From Ekhidna sp. (GTDB lineage Bacteria; Bacteroidota; Bacteroidia; Cytophagales; Cyclobacteriaceae), in NCBI GenBank assembly GCA_013214445.1, contig JABSPG010000305.1, forward strand, positions 1 through 5,552: a stretch of 5,552 bases of DNA. Direction: 5' to 3'. The notes under the pieces were generated by a model. It made no database searches. It saw only the letters and a program-made list of their open reading frames with translations, and had not been told where the DNA came from. The position numbers were made by a program, and so were the translations under genes. Of this stretch, positions 1 to 5,495 are shown piece by piece (position 1 is the first letter of the stretch; each line of letters begins with the position of its first letter).

Positions 1-8
1 TTGATATT

Positions 9-785
9 TCAGTTACTATACCGAATGAGTAGCTGTTGAGATAGGTATCCTTTGCCTCCATTGTATGCCAGGTGCCATCCATTCTTTTGAAGATATTTTG
101 TTAAGTATCTATTTAAGAAACCGTGTGAAACAAGTACAGTCTTCCCATTTTTTTTCGCGCTTTCTTCAAGCCGAGCAACCCCTCTTTTTGCTCTTTTTTT
201 TGCTTGAGAAAAGCTTTCAATATTCTTCTTATTTAGACCCCCAATCCAAAGCACTCTTGAAGTGGCTGTCCAGAATTTAAGAGGAAGTTTGATGTTTGGA
301 AAGGAGAAGACCTTTCTTTCAAATTCCCTGAAAAGCGTGTCATTTTTCAATGAAATCTGATCTTTTGCTAAATACTTGGCCGTTGAGATTGATCTGTTTA
401 GACTACTTGTGAGGATGGTATCTATTTCTCCAGATCTTAGCGATACAGGTAGATACTCAGGTTCATAAATACCCACAGAATCATAAGCTCTTACAAATTT
501 CTCAGCTTCCTTTCTCTTTCTCCATCCTTTTTTATTCAAGGCGGGTTCCCCATGCCTCACCAACATAATCTGAGATAATTTGCTTGTTTCTTCTTTGCTG
601 CCCAATTCTAGAAAAGCTAGGCTTCCGTCTACGACGATGATTTTCTTGGCAAGTTCTTTATAGATCTTCTTTGAACCACCAGTCTGACCCCATCCCAGAT
701 GACTGATCGTACTAAGCAATAAAATGAGAGGTATAGCAGAATATTTACTATTAACTCTGATAATTCTTTTGTGGCTTGGAGTCAT
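9..785 (-). CDS. Exported histidine phosphatase (phosphoglycerate mutase superfamily)
   Basis: This 258-residue protein belongs to the histidine phosphatase superfamily, which uses a phospho-histidine intermediate to hydrolyse phosphate esters. The signature is clear: the RHG motif lies at residues 77-79 in LVRHGEP, with H78 as the expected nucleophile. A second arginine, R131, sits in LTSSLNRSISTA. An acidic residue is found in FREFE (E154 or E156), and the second catalytic histidine is H221 in LVSHG. The N-terminus has basic residues followed by a hydrophobic stretch (about 18-31) ending near GWGQ, which looks like a signal peptide, so the enzyme probably acts in the periplasm. It is unlikely to be a glycolytic mutase because it is exported; the substrate is unknown. 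The start is the ATG at 783-785, which precedes the signal peptide directly. It is transcribed away from the iron-type operon, across a 284-base gap. Family membership is confident; the specific role is not. Confidence 0.88.
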   Translation of the reverse strand: MTPSHKRIIRVNSKYSAIPLILLLSTISHLGWGQTGGSKKIYKELAKKIIVVDGSLAFLELGSKEETSKLSQIMLVRHGEPALNKKGWRKRKEAEKFVRAYDSVGIYEPEYLPVSLRSGEIDTILTSSLNRSISTAKYLAKDQISLKNDTLFREFERKVFSFPNIKLPLKFWTATSRVLWIGGLNKKNIESFSQAKKRAKRGVARLEESAKKNGKTVLVSHGFLNRYLTKYLQKNGWHLAYNGGKGYLSQQLLIRYSN

Positions 786-812
786 GGGTATTGTGTAACA
801 ACAATTTTAAAG

Positions 813-830
813 GATAATGATATGATTATT
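813..830. promoter_or_regulatory. Possible Fur-box-like site upstream of the phosphatase gene
   Basis: The sequence GATAATGATATGATTATT lies 28 bases upstream of the phosphatase start codon. Its first ten bases match the classical proteobacterial Fur consensus (GATAATGATAATCATTATC). The second half matches imperfectly and only if one base is removed from the centre. It can be read as ATAAT-N6-ATTAT. Fur recognition in Bacteroidota may differ from that of proteobacteria, and the region is AT-rich, so a chance match is quite possible. Confidence 0.25.
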
Positions 831-938
831 GTTCCGTAGTAGGAGACATAAAACGCTTCAAGCAATTTCACTTATGCTATCAGGCAGTCCCAAATTTCTT
901 CTCTTATCACATGAAACTCGATTTTTAAAACGAATCGC

Positions 939-956
939 ATCACTACTTCTAGTGAT
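939..956. other. Small hairpin in the divergent intergenic region
   Basis: ATCACTA (939-945) and TAGTGAT (950-956) are a perfect 7-base inverted repeat around a CTTC tetraloop, and the plus strand continues with four more T residues (957-960). The shape resembles a weak plus-strand terminator, but the stem is AT-rich and no plus-strand gene ends nearby within the window. It could instead be a protein-binding site or the end of a small transcript. No function can be assigned. Confidence 0.3.
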
Positions 957-1000
957 TTTTCGCAAAATGAAGGGATTTCTCCAATAATTGCCGCGAGATC

Positions 1001-1023
1001 TTATTTAGAAACAATCTAAATAA
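1001..1023. promoter_or_regulatory. Perfect 9-5-9 palindromic operator candidate
   Basis: TTATTTAGA (1001-1009) and TCTAAATAA (1015-1023) are perfect inverted repeats separated by AACAA. The site lies 46 bases upstream of the DUF4856 start codon and just upstream of the likely transcription start. A bound dimer there would block RNA polymerase. The symmetry and size (about 21-23 bp) fit a dimeric metalloregulator of the Fur or DtxR/MntR type, which agrees with the iron-uptake character of the genes downstream. The palindrome is seen directly; the identity of the regulator is inferred. Confidence 0.6.
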
Positions 1024-1034
1024 TAGGAAACTTG

Positions 1035-1045
1035 TACATCTTCGC
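1035..1045 (+). promoter_or_regulatory. Weak candidate -7 promoter element
   Basis: TACATCTTCGC lies 25 bases before the DUF4856 start codon and loosely resembles the Bacteroidota -7 element (TAnnTTTG), with mismatches and altered spacing. The A-rich leader that follows (CGAAAAAAAC) is typical of leaders in this phylum. If correct, transcription would start near 1050 and the palindrome at 1001-1023 would cover the spacer and -33 side of the promoter. The match is poor and no clear -33 TTG element was fixed. Confidence 0.25.
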
Positions 1046-1069
1046 ATCACCGAAAAAAACATAAAAAGA

Positions 1070-2227
1070 ATGAATAATAGATTGGTTTTATCCTTGTTGC
1101 TTGGAACAACATTTTTAATAAGCTGTAGTGATGATGATCCTGTTTTGGATAATACACTGCCTGATTTAGATATTCCATCGTCTTATATATCTGACAACTA
1201 TGCAGCCAATGCGGCTACTGAAAGCGCAGTAATTGATGAATTAGCAACTTTGACATCTGCTTTGAACAGCGCTGAAAGTGATGCTCAAGGGGGTGGTAGA
1301 GTTGCTGCTGTAACCTACGAGAGCAACTCCACATTAGCAGAAGTGACTCAATCCAATTATAAGACACTTATAGATGGATGGTTAGAGCAGTTGGTTGCTG
1401 CTGCAAATGATGACGATCGGTTCCAAAATCCCGGACTTAATGGAACACCGGCTGCTGGAGAGGAAGGTGGACTTCTGGGTGGCAATGCAGAGGGCAAAAG
1501 CAAACGATTGCTCGATGAAAATGGGCTAGAGCTAGAGCAGAATATACAAAAGGGCTCATTTGGCGCAGCGCTGTATAACCATGCAATCACAGTAGTCAAT
1601 GGTATTAAATCAGGTGCTGAAGGGTTTACTGATCCTGGAGCTGTTGACAGATTAGTGGCAATCCATGGAACTGGTGTAGCATTTGATCCGGTAGATGGGG
1701 TAACGGCCGCTGCGACTTATTCAAAGAGACGATCAGATATAGCTAACGGAACTGGATTCTTCTACGACATCCAATTAGCGCTAATCACTGCAAAAGCAGC
1801 TATGGAAGCTGGTGAGGCATATGATGAAGTGCGGGATGAAGCGCTTGATGCCTATCTGGACGCATGGGAACGATCAAACTACGCAACTGTGATTTACTAT
1901 TGTAATGCTACCAGGGTAGCACTTGCCGAAGCAGCTACTTTGGAAGGAACAGCCAGAGACGATCGATGGGCAGACGCTTTGCACGCCTATGCTGAAGGTG
2001 TGGGTTTTGCACATGGATTTAAGAGACTAAGTGTAAAGCAGATCACGGACACAGAAATTGATCAGATTTTGGGTTTGTTGCTTGCTAGTGAAGGGCAAGT
2101 ACCAACCTCATATGAGTTTTTGAACGATGCTACTTTGTTGGAAAATCTTACAACAATTGAGAATCAAGTAAAATCCATTTATGGTTTTTCAGATGAGGAG
2201 GCAGCAAGCTTCTACGTCAATAACTAA
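1070..2227 (+). CDS. DUF4856-like lipoprotein, probable surface protein of an iron/metal uptake operon
   Basis: This is a 385-residue lipoprotein. Residues 1-18 form a lipoprotein signal peptide ending in LIS-C19, and the mature protein begins CSDDDP; the acidic residues just after the cysteine resemble the Bacteroidota lipoprotein export signal for the outer surface. The body fits DUF4856: IPSSYISDNYA near the start, DENGLELEQNIQKGSFGAAL (about 149-168), and a helical C-terminal part with RWADALHAYAEGVGFAHG (about 303-320). The biochemical function of DUF4856 is unknown to me. From memory, such proteins occur beside imelysins in Bacteroidota, which matches the gene 66 bases downstream. The ATG at 1070 places the signal peptide correctly; its leader is A-rich with no Shine-Dalgarno sequence. 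Expression is probably controlled by the palindrome at 1001-1023. The reading frame and lipoprotein nature are firm; the family name rests on recognition of a few blocks. Confidence 0.75.
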   Translation: MNNRLVLSLLLGTTFLISCSDDDPVLDNTLPDLDIPSSYISDNYAANAATESAVIDELATLTSALNSAESDAQGGGRVAAVTYESNSTLAEVTQSNYKTLIDGWLEQLVAAANDDDRFQNPGLNGTPAAGEEGGLLGGNAEGKSKRLLDENGLELEQNIQKGSFGAALYNHAITVVNGIKSGAEGFTDPGAVDRLVAIHGTGVAFDPVDGVTAAATYSKRRSDIANGTGFFYDIQLALITAKAAMEAGEAYDEVRDEALDAYLDAWERSNYATVIYYCNATRVALAEAATLEGTARDDRWADALHAYAEGVGFAHGFKRLSVKQITDTEIDQILGLLLASEGQVPTSYEFLNDATLLENLTTIENQVKSIYGFSDEEAASFYVNN

Positions 2228-2246
2228 CATAAGAGTATTACTTTTT

Positions 2247-2274
2247 GCCGTCTCCAAATCAGGGACGGCATTTT
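2247..2274 (+). terminator. Intergenic hairpin, possible partial terminator or attenuator
   Basis: GCCGTCTC (2247-2254) pairs with GGGACGGC (2262-2269) to form an 8-bp GC-rich stem with one G-T wobble and a 7-base loop. It is followed by A and four T residues, then a looser T-rich stretch. It lies 20 bases after the stop codon of the DUF4856-like gene and ends 20 bases before the imelysin start. The T tract is short, so it probably terminates only part of the transcripts. It could also protect the 3' end of a processed upstream message. Either way, the first lipoprotein would be made in excess over the downstream genes. Confidence 0.5.
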
Positions 2275-2293
2275 GCTTTACGAAAGAGAGAAG

Positions 2294-3400
2294 ATGAGAT
2301 CGTATTTAAATAAATATTTAGTGTATTGCTTTTCCCTTGTGACTGTTGCGTTCATGATCGCATGCGGAGAAGATGATGATTCAGTAGAGGAGGAGGTAGG
2401 ATTTGATCGAGCAGAAATGCTCACTAGCCTTGCTGATGGACTGATTATCCCAAATTTTCAAGCCCTTCAACGCTCAGCGAACGATTTGTCGGAAGCTGTT
2501 GCATCATTTAATGCAAACAGTTCAGTAGATAACCTCACAATCCTACGCGAATCATGGCTCATTGCAGTGGAAGATTTTCAACACTGTTCAGCTTTTGGTT
2601 TCGGTCCTGCCAACTTTTTTGGAAGGTCTTTTGCGAGTCTAATTGGGGTGTTTCCTGTAAACGAATCTGCAGTGGAGTCGAACATCATTGATCCAGATTT
2701 TAACCTGGCTGCAAGCTTTGCCACCGACGTGCGAGGTTTATATACCATTGAGTATTTGATCTATGGCACTGGAGAAGCTGATGAAAAAATCGCTCCTTCT
2801 TTTGATGAGGAAAGAAAGGCCTATTTGTCTCTAATCTCTAACGAAATAAGGGATAGAGTCGATGAAATTGTGGATGCATGGACTACATCGTATCGTGCTG
2901 ATTTTATTGCTAGCACAGGTACATCTGCAGGTAGTTCCACTTCTTTGCTTTACAATGAGTTTGTTAAGGACTATGAAAACCTGAAAAACTTCAAAGTGGA
3001 GTTGCCCGCAGGTTTGACAGCAGGCCAGCAAGGTGCAGATCCTACCTTGGTGGAGGCATTTTATTCAGGAATCTCGAAGGAATTGATTGAGGAACATTTT
3101 CAAAGCTCTGTCAACCTATGGTCAGGAACTTCCAGAACCGGAGATGAACTCATCGGTTTTGAAGAATACCTTGACAGTGTGGTTGGAGGACCTGAGTTAG
3201 TTACAACTACGAAAGATGCAATCGGGGAGTTGGAAGCTGCTCTTCAAAATCTGCCAGAGGGAGAACTGGCAAATATTATTGACCGCTCTGAGATTCAAGA
3301 ACTAAGAGATAAACTGCAGGGCAATACCGCCAACTTCAAAAGTTCCATGAGTTCATTACTGGGAATAAGTATCACCTTTAATTCTGGAGATGGGGATTGA
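2294..3400 (+). CDS. Imelysin-family lipoprotein (iron-uptake associated)
   Basis: This 368-residue protein has the features of the imelysin (peptidase M75-like) family, helical periplasmic or surface proteins linked to iron uptake. The start is the ATG at 2294, which begins a lipoprotein signal peptide (MRSYLNKYL...) ending in MIA-C24; an in-frame TTG at 2273 lies in the T tract of the upstream hairpin and would only add seven residues. The mature protein begins CGEDDDSVEEE, an acidic surface-export-like tag. Family blocks are LRESWLIAVEDFQHCSAFGFGPA (split as residues 84-97 and 98-106), RGLYTIEYLIYG (147-158) and a C-terminal ITFNSGDGD. The block at 148-153 corresponds to the family GxHxxE motif but has tyrosine (Y150) where histidine is expected, while E153 is kept. 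Divergent Bacteroidota imelysins often vary here. The stop codon overlaps the next gene's TTG start, so translation is probably coupled. Metal binding is inferred, not shown. Confidence 0.85.
   Translation: MRSYLNKYLVYCFSLVTVAFMIACGEDDDSVEEEVGFDRAEMLTSLADGLIIPNFQALQRSANDLSEAVASFNANSSVDNLTILRESWLIAVEDFQHCSAFGFGPANFFGRSFASLIGVFPVNESAVESNIIDPDFNLAASFATDVRGLYTIEYLIYGTGEADEKIAPSFDEERKAYLSLISNEIRDRVDEIVDAWTTSYRADFIASTGTSAGSSTSLLYNEFVKDYENLKNFKVELPAGLTAGQQGADPTLVEAFYSGISKELIEEHFQSSVNLWSGTSRTGDELIGFEEYLDSVVGGPELVTTTKDAIGELEAALQNLPEGELANIIDRSEIQELRDKLQGNTANFKSSMSSLLGISITFNSGDGD
3386..3395 (+). promoter_or_regulatory. Purine-rich stretch acting as possible ribosome binding site for the TTG start
   Basis: GGAGATGGGG lies inside the end of the imelysin gene, with its GGAGA part 6 bases before the TTG at 3397. 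It supports TTG as the start of the carboxylase homologue. The next in-frame ATG (3436) has no purine-rich sequence ahead of it. Confidence 0.4.
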
Positions 3401-4773
3401 CTAGGAGATTATCATATCGCGCATTTATCAACTACATGGAGCAACCGATTTCGATTGCTCCATTAGTCGTTTTTAGGGTCTGCTTCGGTTTACTCATGCT
3501 TGTGAGCACCATCCGTTATATGCTGATGGGTTGGGTAGACACACAGTTAATTGACCCAGTTCTGCATTTCAGCTATTTCGGTTTCGAATGGATAAAGCCT
3601 TTGAACGGACAGGGAATGTATTTCATTTTCGTCCTGATGGTGCTTACTTCGATTTGCATTACTCTTGGAGCATTTTATCGTGTGGCTGCTACTCTTTTCT
3701 TTTTGTGTTTTTCTTACGTAGAGCTAATCGATATTACCTACTACCTGAACCACTATTACTTTGTAAGCATTGTATCGTTTTTGTTAATCTTAGTTCCCGC
3801 GCATAGATCTTTTTCTGTTGACGCCTATCGGGATCGATCTCTTCTTATATCAGAGGTACCTAGGTGGACCATTGGTGTTTTTAAACTGCAAATTGCTATT
3901 GTTTATATCTATGCAGGCTTAGCCAAAATAAATTACGATTGGCTTTTCAATGCACTCCCTTTGTCGATTTGGTTACCAGCTCAGTCCAGCCTACCCATCA
4001 TTGGCGGGTTTTTCAAATTTAATGAGACAGCTTACCTCTTTAGTTGGCTAGGCATGCTATTCGATACATTCATCATTCTGGGTCTCCTGTGGAAGCAGAC
4101 CAGATTGTTGTCTTATCTGGCTGTGGTCTTTTTTCATACAATGACAGGCATCCTTTTCCAGATTGGTATTTTCCCACTTGTGATGATTTTTGTAGTCACC
4201 CTATTCTTTTCCGAAGGTTTCCATAAAAGGCTTTTGGCTAGACTCGGTGGTTTTTTGAAAGTGCCATCATATTTACTTACAACTACAAAGGCTTATGTGT
4301 CTCAGTGGAAACTGCCAAGACCAGTCATTAACTTCTTTTTGATCGTTTTTTTCGCATTTCAATTGCTGTTTCCCTGGCGATATTTGCTGTATGATGGAAA
4401 TGTCTTTTGGACAGAAGAGGGGTATAGATTTGCATGGCGCGTCATGCTAATGGAGAAAGCAGGTACTGCCACCTTTTATGTGAGAGATAGTAAAACAGGA
4501 AAGGAAGGATCGGTCATCAATAGTAAATTCTTAAATGCACATCAGGAAAAACAGATGGCCATGCAGCCAGACTTAATACTTCAATTTGCCCATTATTTGA
4601 AGGATTTTTATAAACAAGAAGGAGTTTCTGATCCACAGGTGAGAGCTGAAGTTTACGTTACATTAAACGCCCGGCCGAGTCGCTTACTTATTGATCCAAA
4701 TGTAGATCTAACCATGCATAAGGATACCTGGAAGAAGAAAGACTGGATATTGCCCTTGGAGGATTCTGAATAA
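3397..4773 (+). CDS. Vitamin K-dependent gamma-carboxylase-like membrane protein (HTTM family)
   Basis: This 458-residue membrane protein is a bacterial homologue of vitamin K-dependent gamma-glutamyl carboxylase, which couples oxidation of reduced vitamin K to carboxylation of Glu in target proteins. The N-terminal half is hydrophobic, with segments near 24-44, 74-92, 95-112, 120-134, 159-176, 213-231, 239-271 and 310-328. Compared from memory with the human enzyme, YLNHYYF (N118, H119) aligns with the NNH block holding H160, AHRSFSVD (135-142) with NHYWSVD, and YAGLAKINYDWL (172-183) with the block holding catalytic K218, giving K177 as the likely base. After residue 330 a soluble domain keeps family blocks: YRFAW, VRDSKTG, DPQVRAEVYVTLNARPSR and IDPNVDL. 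The likely start is the TTG overlapping the imelysin TGA, with ATG 3436 as the alternative. Most Bacteroidota use menaquinone, a plausible cofactor. Its substrate is unknown; bacterial members may only epoxidise vitamin K. Confidence 0.85.
   Translation: MTRRLSYRAFINYMEQPISIAPLVVFRVCFGLLMLVSTIRYMLMGWVDTQLIDPVLHFSYFGFEWIKPLNGQGMYFIFVLMVLTSICITLGAFYRVAATLFFLCFSYVELIDITYYLNHYYFVSIVSFLLILVPAHRSFSVDAYRDRSLLISEVPRWTIGVFKLQIAIVYIYAGLAKINYDWLFNALPLSIWLPAQSSLPIIGGFFKFNETAYLFSWLGMLFDTFIILGLLWKQTRLLSYLAVVFFHTMTGILFQIGIFPLVMIFVVTLFFSEGFHKRLLARLGGFLKVPSYLLTTTKAYVSQWKLPRPVINFFLIVFFAFQLLFPWRYLLYDGNVFWTEEGYRFAWRVMLMEKAGTATFYVRDSKTGKEGSVINSKFLNAHQEKQMAMQPDLILQFAHYLKDFYKQEGVSDPQVRAEVYVTLNARPSRLLIDPNVDLTMHKDTWKKKDWILPLEDSE
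4758..4763 (+). promoter_or_regulatory. Ribosome binding site of the TonB receptor gene
   Basis: GGAGGA lies at the end of the carboxylase homologue, 9 bases before the ATG at 4773. This is the strongest Shine-Dalgarno match in the window and supports that start, which shares one base with the preceding stop codon (TAATG). Confidence 0.6.
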
Positions 4774-5495
4774 TGAACAGAATATTATCAGCTTTACTTT
4801 TTTTCACCCTTGTGGTGGGTTCCTTAAATGCTCAGCAGTATTTTCTAAAAGGATTTGTGAAGAATGATGAAGGGCTCCCAATTCAAGGTGCTACCGTATT
4901 TATTACCGAGCTGAATGTTCAGGCCAATACCGAAAAGGATGGTTTGTATGAGCTAAGGCTGCCAAAAGGAAAGCATAAAGTAGAAGTATTCTCCTTGGGT
5001 CACAATCCAATTGCACAAACTTTGATGGTTGCTTCAGACACTGAGCTAAATTTTAATTTAACAGTATTTTCTGATCAGCTAGCAGAAGTAGAAATCTCAA
5101 CTAAGAGACAGGAAACTACAGGTATTTCTAGGTTGAAAGCCGTTGATGGATTTGGGATTTATGAGGCCAAGAAAAATGAGTTGATCATCCTTAATGATTT
5201 TGCAGCAAATAAGGTAGCAAATAATGCAAGACAGGTCTTTGCCAAAGTTCCAGGGCTAAATATCTGGGAAAGTGATTTTGCGGGCCTTCAATTGGATATT
5301 GCTGCCAGGGGGTTAGGTCCCAGTAGAACAGCCAATTTCAATACACGTCAAAATGGATATGATATGAGTGCAGATGCCCTGGGATATCCGGAGAGCTACT
5401 ATATGCCGGCTATGCAAGCGGTTGATAAAATTGAGATCGTGCGAGGTGCAGCCTCACTTCAGTACGGTACCCAGTTTGGCGGCATGCTAAACTAA
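4773..5495 (+). CDS. TonB-dependent receptor, FecA-like (N-terminal part, ended by an in-frame stop)
   Basis: This frame encodes the first 240 residues of an outer-membrane TonB-dependent receptor that would import a ferric chelate. Residues 1-20 are a signal peptide with cleavage expected after LNA. Residues about 23-98 form a carboxypeptidase-regulatory-like beta sandwich (LKGFVKNDEGLPIQGATV), common in Bacteroidota receptors. The plug follows, with ARQVFAKVPGLNIWE (152-166), NFNTRQNGYDMSADALGYPE (188-207) and KIEIVRGAASLQYGTQFGG (219-237), all typical of ferric-dicitrate-type receptors. The frame stops at TAA 5493-5495, exactly where the beta barrel should start. Receptors of this kind are usually about 700-800 residues, and the same frame goes on downstream with matching sequence, so this is an interrupted gene rather than a short protein. 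Start ATG 4773 overlaps the preceding stop by one base and has a good ribosome site. The ligand cannot be told from the plug alone. Confidence 0.85.
   Translation: MNRILSALLFFTLVVGSLNAQQYFLKGFVKNDEGLPIQGATVFITELNVQANTEKDGLYELRLPKGKHKVEVFSLGHNPIAQTLMVASDTELNFNLTVFSDQLAEVEISTKRQETTGISRLKAVDGFGIYEAKKNELIILNDFAANKVANNARQVFAKVPGLNIWESDFAGLQLDIAARGLGPSRTANFNTRQNGYDMSADALGYPESYYMPAMQAVDKIEIVRGAASLQYGTQFGGMLN

Noticed and set aside
65..280. Plus-strand open frame of 71 codons opposite the phosphatase gene
   Set aside because: It overlaps the conserved C-terminal half of the phosphatase on the other strand and its product shows no family features.
786..1069. tRNA, riboswitch, CRISPR array or insertion sequence in the intergenic gap
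   Set aside because: No cloverleaf, no regular spaced repeats, no transposase remnant or terminal repeats were seen; only the short inverted repeats listed as features.
1357..1599. Minus-strand open frame of 80 codons inside the DUF4856-like gene
   Set aside because: It is antisense to a well-supported gene, is Ser/Pro-rich as expected from a shadow frame, and has no recognisable domain.
2273..2293. An upstream in-frame TTG that would extend the imelysin by seven residues
   Set aside because: It falls within the T tract of the intergenic hairpin and places polar, charged residues before the signal peptide; the ATG at 2294 gives a normal lipoprotein signal.
2831..3031. Minus-strand 66-codon Cys-rich frame inside the imelysin gene
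   Set aside because: It lies fully within a real gene and the cysteines arise from reading its codons backwards; no ordered metal-binding spacing is seen.
3588..3806. Plus-strand frames of 72 codons here and 60 codons at 4044-4226 inside the carboxylase homologue
   Set aside because: Both are alternate frames of a strongly recognisable membrane protein and have no independent features.
5493..5495. TAA reassigned as a sense codon in this genome
   Set aside because: TAA ends the DUF4856-like gene (2225-2227) and the carboxylase homologue (4771-4773) at natural positions, so recoding across the genome is not supported.
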